A stretch of 60,227 nt of DNA from Paenibacillus senegalensis JC66 (GTDB taxonomy: Bacteria; Bacillota; Bacilli; Paenibacillales; NBRC-103111). This document shows positions 1 through 7,706 of the stretch, piece after piece (the first letter of the stretch is position 1; every line of letters begins with the position of its first letter). Location: positions 478,837 to 539,063 of the forward strand of contig NZ_HE610960.1 of the NCBI RefSeq assembly GCF_000285515.1, read 5' to 3'. The notes below the pieces were generated by a model, which worked only from the letters and a program-made list of their open reading frames with translations, was not told where the DNA came from and did not search any database. A program made the translations under genes and the position numbers.

Positions 1-40
1 ACAAATCGTACAAATGCCGGGGTTTAAGCGATGTTCTGGG
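1..40 (+). repeat. Stub of phased-palindrome repeat (family B)
   Basis: The first 14 bases are the right half of the 22-bp palindrome seen in full at 46624-46645, followed by the same kind of spacer (a G run, then TTTAAG). The element is cut by the window edge on the left and gives way to the family A inverted repeat at about 43. Its orientation matches the copies at 46.4 and 56.8 kb. Confidence 0.75.
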
Positions 41-42
41 GA

Positions 43-240
43 GTTTTACGCTAACGCTCGCCCTTGCTCTTATTTCGCAGAAAAGATAGCGTATTTATTT
101 CTAACGCTCATCCTTGCTCTTATCTGTGACAAACAGGCGGGAAAACCGCGATTTGAAGCAAAATAAGGACGATGGCAAGCGTTACAATTTCCCCCCCTGA
201 TTTTGCTCAAATAAGGACAACGGCGAGCGTTAGAATTCGA
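43..240. repeat. Dispersed inverted repeat, family A, copy 1
   Basis: The left part holds two copies of a motif starting TAACGCTC and running into GCTCTTAT. The right part holds two copies of an AAGGACnnnGGCnAGCGTTA motif, which is the imperfect reverse complement. The whole is therefore a nested, imperfect inverted repeat of about 200 bp. Related copies lie at 18275-18375 (about half length), 50804-50995 and 56480-56692. Reading frames through it are short and have no ribosome binding site, so I treat it as non-coding. Confidence 0.8.
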
Positions 241-300
241 AGCGGCTGCTAACGAACTGCACTCCAACTGCCAGAGCAAGCAAGCCACGATCATACTGCA

Positions 301-538
301 AGTAAGCTGCTCACGACTCACCGAGCAATCGAGCTGCTCACGGACTCACCGAGCGCATTCGAGCTGCTCACGGCTGCATCGAGTGCATCGTGTTGCTCAC
401 GGACGCATCGAGCGCATCGAGCTGCTCACGGACGCATCGAGCGCATCGAGCTGCTCACGGCTGTACCGAGCGCATTCGAGCTGCTCACGGACGCATCGAG
501 CGCATCGAGCTGCTCACGGACTCACCGAGCTGCAATCA
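301..538. repeat. Minisatellite, 29-30 bp unit, about 8 copies
   Basis: Tandem, imperfect units begin GAGCTGCTCACGG and end GAGCGCATC. The first unit starts at 301 and the last fades at about 538. Units differ mainly in ACGCATC versus ACTCACC versus CTGCATC at the centre. Two overlapping plus-strand frames stay open only because the unit length is near a multiple of three; neither has a ribosome binding site. Confidence 0.85.
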
Positions 539-880
539 AGCCGCAATCATGCGGTTCGCGACGCCCATAGTCCCCGCACACAGGGCTGAAAAGGCCTCCC
601 TTTCCTTTACAACCGTCTTTTCCTTTTATCTCTATTAACCGATTATCTCTATTAACTGACAACCTCGACCGATATATTCTTAATCCTATAGATAGCGAGC
701 CCCTTATTATCCTGGCGATAACAAACATAGTCTATCGACTTCAACCGTAACTAAAAATTAAATAATACTATATTTTTAACGGATGAAGGATTTTCCAAAT
801 TATTGTCGAATTTTAAGAAAAAGTAGCGGATGGCAGGGACTTAACGCCGTCAGTCACAATCTCATTTAGGGGTGTTAAGA
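539..880. other. Intergenic, upstream of CAP/SLH gene
   Basis: No gene is recognised. The stretch becomes AT-rich toward 740-830. A promoter for the gene at 881 is expected here, but I see no convincing -35/-10 pair. Confidence 0.4.
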
Positions 881-2545
881 ATGAAACAAGAGAGAATTCG
901 ACATGCCAAAGGATCGGGGTTATTAGCCTTAAGCTTCCTATTTTTGCTGCTATGGCTGCCCAGCTACGTATCCGCAGCGCAAGTGGACAGCCTGCTCCCC
1001 ACAAGAAGTGAGCAAGAAGTGAACGACAAATGGAACCAGTGGATGAAACCGGGCAGCACGGAGCTTCCCATCTTTGTGGATACGCCAAGCACAAGCTTGC
1101 CGTATGCAGCCGGTAGTCTCCATGGAGACTATGTGCAGCAAGGATTAAATGCCGCCAATTTTTACCGCTTTATTTCTGGTCTTGATGGCAATTTAGTGTT
1201 GGATCCTTCCTTGAACAAGCAGGCTCAACATGGGGCCGTACTGATCGCAATATCCGGCCAGCTTACCCATGAACCGAAGCAGCCCGCTGGTATGCCGAAT
1301 GACTTTTATGAGCTTGGCTATCAGTCTGCCGGCACCTCCAACCTCTACTATGCCTATGGTCAGACGGGGAATTTTCTTGTTAATAGCATTGTGGCCTACA
1401 TGAATGACTCTGACAAGTTCAATATTGACAGGGTGGGCCACCGCAGATGGATTTTAAGCCCCCAGCTGCAGAAAGTAGGCTTTGGTCTCGCTACCATACA
1501 TAACTCTGCCAAGAACCAAACGGAATATTACAGTGTGATGCAGATTTTCGATAAGAGCAAGCCGCATCCTGCCGATTACAATTACAGTCTTTTTCCGAAT
1601 AAAGGATCATTCCCTATTGAGGCGTTTGGTGCTGACCAGGCCTGGTCCATTCAGCTAAACCCGCAGCATTTTCAGAAGCCGCAGCTCTCTGACGTCCAAG
1701 TACAAGTAACTAGACTGGCCGATCAAAAAACATGGCAGCTCAATCATACGACGCAGCAAAACGGACAAGCCTACTTCAACGTGGACACGAACCAATTTGG
1801 CTACGGGTATGCGGTTATTTTCCGGCCGGATGGTATTGAGCAGCTAGCTGACGGAGATCAGTTTCAAGTTACCGTTACCGGATTAAAGAAATCCGATGGT
1901 ACTTCTGCGGAAATCTCTTATCAAACGAACTTTTTTAATGTAGGAAAGCCTCAGCCCTCCCATGTAAAGCCTGCCGCATCTTCTCATTTTACGGATACGG
2001 CATCCCATTGGGCAAGAGAAGCCATACAGTGGGCTGTGAGTGAACAAGTAGTTAGCGGCTATGAGGACGGAACCTTCAAGCCGGATGCGCAAGTGACGGA
2101 AGCAGAGTTTCTTGCCATGCTTTTCAAGCTGTATTCCGAATCCAAGGTTCTTCAAACCATTCAAAACAGCACGGGAAGCACAGCGTCCAACAGCGGCGTT
2201 TGGAGCGACCCCTTTTACAACTATGCCACTGCTCTCAACCTCGATGTGGAGGATCGTTTAAAAGACACCAGTCTGCGTAATCACGCTATAAAAAGAGTTG
2301 AGGTTGCACAATTTGTGGCAGGACTGGGTGGCAAACATTATACCAATGATGATGACGCAATAAGATATCTTCTACAAATGGGTTATTCGTCAGGCAAAAC
2401 GTCCGCAACAGTGGAAGGATACGCCGGTCAGGAGAAATTAACCCGTGCCGAAGCCATCGTCTTTCTTAAAAATTTAAAAGAACGAGGCTTTGAATTACAG
2501 AGCAGACCTACAACGCCAACGGTATTCACTGCCCAAGCGAACTGA
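881..2545 (+). CDS. Secreted CAP-domain protein with SLH cell-wall anchor
   Basis: The 554-residue protein starts at the ATG at 881, preceded by AGGGG at 868-872; the GTG nine bases upstream would overlap that site. Residues 1 to about 33 form a signal peptide (basic start, long Leu/Phe core, SAAQ cleavage region). Residues of about 55-215 resemble a CAP/SCP fold: an N-x-x-R-x-x-x-G-L-D helix, a G-x-L-T-H-E segment, and a VGHRRWILSP motif characteristic of bacterial CAP proteins. From residue 369 there is a clear SLH repeat (FTDTASHWAREAI, GYEDGTFKPD), then two weaker SLH-like stretches ending in TRAEAIVFL. It is probably held at the surface by pyruvylated wall polymer. The enzymatic role of such CAP proteins is unknown. 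It is monocistronic, followed by a hairpin with a repeat in its loop. Confidence 0.85.
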   Translation: MKQERIRHAKGSGLLALSFLFLLLWLPSYVSAAQVDSLLPTRSEQEVNDKWNQWMKPGSTELPIFVDTPSTSLPYAAGSLHGDYVQQGLNAANFYRFISGLDGNLVLDPSLNKQAQHGAVLIAISGQLTHEPKQPAGMPNDFYELGYQSAGTSNLYYAYGQTGNFLVNSIVAYMNDSDKFNIDRVGHRRWILSPQLQKVGFGLATIHNSAKNQTEYYSVMQIFDKSKPHPADYNYSLFPNKGSFPIEAFGADQAWSIQLNPQHFQKPQLSDVQVQVTRLADQKTWQLNHTTQQNGQAYFNVDTNQFGYGYAVIFRPDGIEQLADGDQFQVTVTGLKKSDGTSAEISYQTNFFNVGKPQPSHVKPAASSHFTDTASHWAREAIQWAVSEQVVSGYEDGTFKPDAQVTEAEFLAMLFKLYSESKVLQTIQNSTGSTASNSGVWSDPFYNYATALNLDVEDRLKDTSLRNHAIKRVEVAQFVAGLGGKHYTNDDDAIRYLLQMGYSSGKTSATVEGYAGQEKLTRAEAIVFLKNLKERGFELQSRPTTPTVFTAQAN

Positions 2546-2599
2546 CGTGTCACCTGCGACCTAACTGGTTTTCCCCATTGCTCGGAACCAGCATTCTAA

Positions 2600-2826
2600 A
2601 GCCCCGTATAGGAGAAGCTAGTCGTTCTGCTAGAGCTTTGCTCGGCCGTTCGGCTAGCTTCTTCTCTGCTTGCTGCTTGCTCAGCCGTTCGGCTAGCCCC
2701 CTGCTTGCTGCTCGCTCGGCCGTTCAGCTAGCTTCTTCTCTGCTTGCTGCTCGCTCGGCCGTTCGGCTAGCCCCCTGCTAGCTGCTCGCTCACCTGCCTG
2801 GCTAAGCCGTTCTCCTGTACGGGCTT
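2600..2826 (+). terminator. Terminator-like hairpin with a minisatellite in its loop
   Basis: The left arm at about 2600-2615 (GCCCCGTATAGGAGAA) pairs with the right arm at about 2810-2826 (TTCTCCTGTACGGGC), which runs straight into TTTTTA. The nearly 200 bases between the arms are an array of alternating units built from CGGCTAGCTTCTTCTC or CGGCTAGCCCCCTGC, followed by TTGCTGCTCGCTCGGCCGTT. It sits just after the CAP/SLH gene and before the convergent WYL gene. It reads as a normal intrinsic terminator whose loop was expanded. Confidence 0.65.
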
Positions 2827-2871
2827 TTTATGAACCGCTTTATCACTGATCCCCTGGCTGCATCTGAATTC

Positions 2872-3855
2872 TTACCGTCCTTCATATTGAGCGGCCAAGT
2901 CATACAAAGCTTTGCGCATGAACTCAACGAGGGCGACCGGCTTCTTGACCATCGCATCAGCTCCCAGTCCGATAAAAAACCTGCCAAAAAACGGAATGCT
3001 GCTCTCAGGAATCTGATTATCCAGCCAGCCGCTGCCGTCCGCTCGGACATTGATTTTCGGATATCCGTTCGATTGTATCGAGATGTGCATTTTCGGCGCC
3101 GGCCACAGCTCGGCTTCACACCTTTGAACCCCTAGCGGAGTCAGCTCCACATGCAGGTCAAGCATAGTTCCATCCTGCTTGGCAAATGATTCCCAATTGC
3201 CTGTATGAACATGAGACAAATCGATCGCAGCTTGCTCTGAAGGTGCAATAGACCGTACCCGGTCACAGCGGAACAAGCGAAAATCGCGGCGCTCAAAGCA
3301 GTAGGCCGGACAGTACCATAACCCGCTGCTGGCATACACTCCGACCGGCTGGATGTCTCTTAGCTGCCTCGCTTGCCTGGATTGATATTCTATACGGACA
3401 ACCTTCTGATCGATTGCGGCATTCAGAAGCATTTCTAAATAGGGAGCTTGGACATGACGCATTGGCGTAACCAGATCAAAGCGCTGCCTCATCTGGTCAA
3501 TCCGTTTTCGAACGTCTTCAGACATGTACGAGTAGAATTTGCGCAGCACCGACTCCGTCTCCGCCTCAAAAGGAAAATAAGCGTAATGCCGCAGGGCATG
3601 ACTGGCGAAAAAAATCGCCAGCGCCTCATCTTCCGTAAAAGCTATCGGGGGCAGCATTCTCTCCGTTATCATGGTATATCCCCCATGCGGGCCAACGGTG
3701 GAGTAAAACGGGACCCCCAGCGAGCTCAGCTCCTGCAAGTCTCGCAATATTGTCCGAACAGACACGCCGAACTCTTCAGCGAGCTCCTTGGCGTTAAACG
3801 TTCTCCGCTTGTTGACCGCCATCATCAATTCGATCAATCTTTTGGACTTCGCCAT
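2872..3855 (-). CDS. YafY-type HTH-WYL transcriptional regulator
   Basis: The 327-residue protein has a DeoR-like winged helix at residues 1 to about 65 (KELAEEFGVSVRTILRDLQE). A WYL domain lies at about 145-225, where the usual W-Y-L segment reads SSGLWYCPAYCFERRDFRLF, and a C-terminal extension ends near 320. GGAGG lies five bases before the ATG. Proteins of this type usually sense a small ligand through the WYL domain and control a neighbour. It is divergent from the VOC gene at 4086, and the palindrome at 3998-4010 in the shared gap is a plausible operator. Confidence 0.85.
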   Translation of the reverse strand: MAKSKRLIELMMAVNKRRTFNAKELAEEFGVSVRTILRDLQELSSLGVPFYSTVGPHGGYTMITERMLPPIAFTEDEALAIFFASHALRHYAYFPFEAETESVLRKFYSYMSEDVRKRIDQMRQRFDLVTPMRHVQAPYLEMLLNAAIDQKVVRIEYQSRQARQLRDIQPVGVYASSGLWYCPAYCFERRDFRLFRCDRVRSIAPSEQAAIDLSHVHTGNWESFAKQDGTMLDLHVELTPLGVQRCEAELWPAPKMHISIQSNGYPKINVRADGSGWLDNQIPESSIPFFGRFFIGLGADAMVKKPVALVEFMRKALYDLAAQYEGR

Positions 3856-3997
3856 TTTATCCTCCTATCTAAACTTTCCCCGCCCTCATCTAAGCCTTTT
3901 TCACCTTCGTTTAAATTCCTTAATCCCGTTTCGCCTGCGTTCTTTCCCCCACCTTGCCTAAATTTTTATTTCCAAATTTATTTTCCACTTTAATCAC

Positions 3998-4035
3998 GAC
4001 AATAGTTGTCACTATTATGATTTACTATCGATTAT
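3998..4035 (+). promoter_or_regulatory. Candidate operator and promoter between WYL regulator and VOC gene
   Basis: GACAATAGTTGTC at 3998-4010 is a perfect 5-bp inverted repeat around TAG. TTGTCA at 4006-4011 could be a -35 element with GATTAT at 4030-4035 as -10 (18-bp spacer). The palindrome would overlap the -35, a classic repressor position. No regulator binding is shown by sequence alone. Confidence 0.4.
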
Positions 4036-4085
4036 AAGTCCAATAGGACGAGGGAATAACGATAAATTAGTTAGGAGATGATGAT

Positions 4086-4526
4086 ATGTCAATGCGTGCT
4101 ACCCCATTAATCATGTTGGACGGAAAAGCGGCAGAAGCGGTCGAGTTTTACGAAAAGGCCTTCAATAGCGAGGTGCTGTTTAAGAGGACTTTCGGAGAGG
4201 GAAAGGATGCCGGGATATTGCCTGAGGAAGCCAAGCCCCGCATTGCCCATTCCGTGTTAAGAATCGGGGAGAATGACATAATGGTCGCCGATATTTTCCC
4301 TGGTGAGCCTCATAGCCTCGGAGACCAGGTAACCATCTGTATCACAGCGACAGAGCACAATGCGGTTGAAGAGATGTATAGTCGGTTAAAAGAAGACGGG
4401 GGCCAGATCATTTTCCCGCTGCAGGAAACGGAATTCAGCCCCTGTTACGGAGTGGTCAAAGACCGGTATAACGTCACCTTCCACTTGTTCAAGAATGACA
4501 CAACGCGCAGCTGGAGCGGCAAATAA
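4086..4526 (+). CDS. VOC-superfamily protein, PhnB-like
   Basis: The 146-residue protein is a full-length member of the PhnB/glyoxalase-like group. It has an N-terminal beta-alpha module starting ATPLIMLDGKAAEAVEFYEKAF and a second half ending YGVVKDRYNVTFHLF. AGGAGATGATGAT precedes the ATG. Members are small dimeric proteins, some metal dependent, and most have no known substrate. Divergence from the WYL regulator suggests it is that regulator's target. It converges on the response regulator ending at 4630; the gap holds two overlapping GCGGCCGC sites but no clear terminator. Confidence 0.8.
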   Translation: MSMRATPLIMLDGKAAEAVEFYEKAFNSEVLFKRTFGEGKDAGILPEEAKPRIAHSVLRIGENDIMVADIFPGEPHSLGDQVTICITATEHNAVEEMYSRLKEDGGQIIFPLQETEFSPCYGVVKDRYNVTFHLFKNDTTRSWSGK

Positions 4527-4629
4527 AGAGCAGCTGCGGCCGCGGCCGCTAGTCTTTACGAATTTACATTCTATTATAGAACCTGCCGGAATTGTCCCAA
4601 TAAAAATCGGCAGCCACACCGGGAGGGAA

Positions 4630-6249
4630 TTACGAGGAAACGGCTTGCGGACCCTGCTGCTCCCGATACTCTGAAGGGGTCATGCCCATCATTTTTTTGA
4701 ACACCTGGGTAAAATAGCGGGGATCCTGATAGCCGACAAGCGAAGCAATCTGAAACACCTTGACCTCCGATTCGCGAAGAAGCTGGCAGGCTTTCCCGAT
4801 CCGGAAGCGGGTTAAATACTCCAGAAAGGTACAGCCGGCCGTCTGCTTGAACAGGGTGCAAAAATAGCTGAAGCTGATTTCAACATGCTCCGCCACTTCC
4901 TCGATTCCGATGTCGTGCTGATAATGGGCATCAATGTACCGCTTCGCTTTTTCAATAAGTCCCGGACCGCTTTCTTGAGAGCGCAAATTGCAAGCCAGCT
5001 CCACCCACTTGGCAAGGGAAAGCTCCAGCACGCGGATCATCCCCTGTAAAGTATGCTCCTCTTCCAGCCGGTCGTAAAATGCATTCAGCCCGGCACCCGG
5101 CACCGAAGGAAGGAAATCCAGCTGTCTGTGTACAATCACTGCCATCTCGAACAAAATCCGTTTCGCTGTTTCCCGGGTTGCTGCCGATTCAACCAGCTGT
5201 TCCCCCAGCTGCTCCAGAGCCTGGCTGATGCCGGGCCGGTGTAGCGTTCTGACAGCGTCCACAAGCCGCTTCTCGATAGAGGCAGGATAACCTGAAGGCA
5301 GCTCCTGAGCGTTAAATTGTTCTTCATAGATAAATACTTTTTGCGCGGTTTGGTGAAACCTGTGGTGAAGCGCCTTGACCGCATGCTGGTAACATAGATT
5401 TAGATGCGAAAAGCCGATGCAGGTGGAGCTGATTCCAACCGAACAGAGCAATTTGGCATTCGTCTCCAGCGCATGCACAATCTTCCCTCCGAGCAGTCTT
5501 TTGTTGTCTGCCGGCAGCTCGGCAAACAGCAAAACCCACTCTCCGCTGTAATAAGGGAATACGGCTAACGCCTCATTCTGGGCAGCCACCTCTTTGAGAA
5601 TGTTGTCGATGGCAAAAAAACGCAGCCTTTTCTCTTCCGCCGCCCAGCCTCCGGAAATGACCGGATCAAGCTGAATGAGCATGAGGAAATAAGGCGCCTC
5701 CAGCGGGTCCAGTTCAATGCCAAGCTGAAGGAGAGGGGATGGAGCCTGACCATCCATCATTTCGGAATACAGTCGTTCCTTGGCCGTTTCCGAAAGCCGC
5801 TGAACCGAGATCCGCAGCTTTTCTTCCTCAATCCGTTTAAGGTGATAGTCATCGAGCTTAAGCTTAGCCTTCTCGATGATTTTTTCCAGCTCGTCATGAT
5901 CAATAGGCTTCAATATATAATCAAAAGCCCCATGGCGCAGCGCTTCCCGCGCGTAGTCAAACTCGCCGTACCCGCTCACAACAATAAAGAGCGGTTCCTT
6001 CAGCTTTTTCTCTTCGCGGGCGGCCATGACGTTGCGCATGAAAGTAATCCCGTCGATAACCGGCATCCGTATATCGCTGATTATGACATCGGGAAGCAGG
6101 CGATCTGCTGCTGTTAAGGCATCCTGACCGTTGCGGGCTTCTCCAACGATTTCCATCCCCCATTGCGACCAGGGAATGGCCACTTTAAGACTTTCTATAA
6201 TAATGGGCTCATCATCAACCAGCAGAACGCGATAGATCCGCTCCTCCAT
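4630..6249 (-). CDS. YesN-type response regulator (REC plus AraC HTH)
   Basis: The protein has 539 residues from the ATG at 6249, chosen because GGAGGGAAAGCAG lies directly upstream; a longer frame to 6324 has no such site. The REC domain (about 4-125) has acidic VDDEP, phosphoacceptor Asp in DVIISDIRMP, and the conserved Lys in ILKPID. The central 250 residues are the variable domain usual in this group. The last 100 residues are an AraC-type double helix-turn-helix (IGIEEVAEHVEISFSYFCTL; QIASLVGYQDPRYFTQVFKK). It closes the locus after the kinase at 7707-9431 and the lipoprotein at 6361-7692. It probably activates the transporter genes upstream. Confidence 0.92.
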   Translation of the reverse strand: MEERIYRVLLVDDEPIIIESLKVAIPWSQWGMEIVGEARNGQDALTAADRLLPDVIISDIRMPVIDGITFMRNVMAAREEKKLKEPLFIVVSGYGEFDYAREALRHGAFDYILKPIDHDELEKIIEKAKLKLDDYHLKRIEEEKLRISVQRLSETAKERLYSEMMDGQAPSPLLQLGIELDPLEAPYFLMLIQLDPVISGGWAAEEKRLRFFAIDNILKEVAAQNEALAVFPYYSGEWVLLFAELPADNKRLLGGKIVHALETNAKLLCSVGISSTCIGFSHLNLCYQHAVKALHHRFHQTAQKVFIYEEQFNAQELPSGYPASIEKRLVDAVRTLHRPGISQALEQLGEQLVESAATRETAKRILFEMAVIVHRQLDFLPSVPGAGLNAFYDRLEEEHTLQGMIRVLELSLAKWVELACNLRSQESGPGLIEKAKRYIDAHYQHDIGIEEVAEHVEISFSYFCTLFKQTAGCTFLEYLTRFRIGKACQLLRESEVKVFQIASLVGYQDPRYFTQVFKKMMGMTPSEYREQQGPQAVSS

Positions 6250-6360
6250 CTGCTTTCCCTCCTTGTAGGCCGCAACTTCCTTGAGTTCTGGTTTGTCGTG
6301 CTCGCCGCGGCTTGGCAGCCGCATGCTGCGTGCTCGCCACTTGCAGCCGTATGCATCTGC

Positions 6361-7692
6361 TCAACGCAGCCTGCGGTAGTTTTCCGCCGTTCTCTGCAGC
6401 TCCTCGAGACTTTCCTGCGGAGTGATCGTCTGTTCCAGCATAGCAGCAATTACCTGCAGGAAGGTCTGCTTGATCTCGGGCGGCAGCATATTGTCATAAG
6501 GGACGAATTTGTCCCCGCTTTCCTCTGTAAGCTTGATGACTTGACTGAACACGGGCCCCATCCTCACGGTGTCCACCTTAACAGACATGGCGGGAATCCG
6601 GTACGCTTCCACCATAAAACGCTCCTGCACCTCACGATTGTACATCGCTTCCAGAAACTGCAGCGCTGCTGTTCTTTTCTTCCCGGTCAGGGCAGAGGAC
6701 AGTCCTACTCCAACTGTATAACCGCCGGCAAGGGCCCCTGTCTCTTCACGCTGCTTGGCAGGGAAGGGAAGGACGCCCACATCATCCACGAAATCCGGAG
6801 GCGCCTGCTCATTTTGAAATAGCGTTATATCCCAGTTCCCATTTACATACATAGCGGCTTGACCATGGGCAAAGAGGTGAACAGCTTGTTCAGTGCTCAA
6901 CTGATTGGCCATTTCCGGAAAAGCCCCCAGCTTGATCAGCTTGTCAAACGTTTCCATCGCCTGCACATAAGCCTCATGATTGAAGCTCTCTTCCCCTCTG
7001 ACGACCTCCGCAAAAAAATCCGATCCAATCTGCCGGTCCATCAAATAATGAACGTAAATGGCGGCGGGCCACTGCTGGTCATTTCCCAAGGCAAAGGGGA
7101 TAATCCCGTGCTGTTTAAGGTCAGGAACGAGCTCAAGCATGCCGTCAATCGTTGCCGGAGGCTCCAGGTCCAGCTCGCGGAACAGCCTTTTATTATAAAA
7201 AAGCGGCTCGGAGTTGCCTTCAAAAGGCAGCCCGTAAACCCGGCCGTCGAATGTCCACAGGCTTAAATCGCTGAATTCATCGTCCATTTCCGTCTGCTCG
7301 ATAAACTCCGTTAAATCCATCAATCTCTCCGCACGGACATAAGGCTCGATCTCTCCCCCGCCAAACAGGGAAAAAATATCAGGAGGGCGCCCGGTGACCA
7401 TTTCGCTCTTGAGCTTTTGCTCCCGGTGGATCGTCTGGTCCAATCCTTCGAAATCGATTTTAATATGCGGATGGGCTTCCTCAAACTCCCGGATAACATC
7501 GGCGATAATCCGCTCGACAGGACGGTCATGCTCTCGGGTCCAAAAATGGCGGAAAGTCAGTGTGATCTTGTCATCCGGGACAGCTTGCTGAGGTGACACG
7601 AACAGCCTCTGGCAACCGGTTAATGAACAGCCGGCCAGAAGCATAGCGAGGGCTAGAAGATAGACTCTGCAGGATCGGCTGCAACTTGGCAT
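6361..7692 (-). CDS. Sugar-binding lipoprotein encoded between sensor kinase and regulator
   Basis: The 443-residue protein has a lipoprotein signal peptide with a lipobox at residues 18-22 (LLAGC), then a family 1 extracellular sugar-binding fold (FRHFWTREHDRPVERIIADV; GRPPDIFSLFGGGE; VYGLPFEGNSEPLFYNKRLF). GGGGG lies eight bases before the ATG. The gene begins 14 bases after the kinase stop and is followed by the response regulator. A second binding protein separate from the transporter's own (11578-12924), placed inside the two-component pair, suggests it acts as the kinase's extracellular sensor, as described for XylFII-LytS-YesN systems. It could instead be a second transport receptor. 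Confidence 0.88.
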   Translation of the reverse strand: MPSCSRSCRVYLLALAMLLAGCSLTGCQRLFVSPQQAVPDDKITLTFRHFWTREHDRPVERIIADVIREFEEAHPHIKIDFEGLDQTIHREQKLKSEMVTGRPPDIFSLFGGGEIEPYVRAERLMDLTEFIEQTEMDDEFSDLSLWTFDGRVYGLPFEGNSEPLFYNKRLFRELDLEPPATIDGMLELVPDLKQHGIIPFALGNDQQWPAAIYVHYLMDRQIGSDFFAEVVRGEESFNHEAYVQAMETFDKLIKLGAFPEMANQLSTEQAVHLFAHGQAAMYVNGNWDITLFQNEQAPPDFVDDVGVLPFPAKQREETGALAGGYTVGVGLSSALTGKKRTAALQFLEAMYNREVQERFMVEAYRIPAMSVKVDTVRMGPVFSQVIKLTEESGDKFVPYDNMLPPEIKQTFLQVIAAMLEQTITPQESLEELQRTAENYRRLR

Positions 7693-7706
7693 AGCGTATA
7701 CCCCCG

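Noticed and set aside
383-638. Two overlapping plus-strand reading frames in 383-638
   Set aside because: They are periodic translations of a 29-30 bp tandem repeat, without ribosome binding site or family resemblance.
2578-2781. 67-codon Ala/Ser/Arg-rich plus-strand frame
   Set aside because: It translates the minisatellite in the terminator loop; periodic composition explains the open frame.
4536-4552. Overlapping GCGGCCGC sites suggesting a cloning junction
   Set aside because: Sequence on both sides reads as ordinary genomic DNA with convergent genes, and no vector sequence is visible; chance GC-rich palindrome is enough.
6163-6822. 219-codon plus-strand frame opposite the response regulator and lipoprotein genes
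   Set aside because: It is antisense to two clear genes, crosses their junction, and has no domain resemblance.
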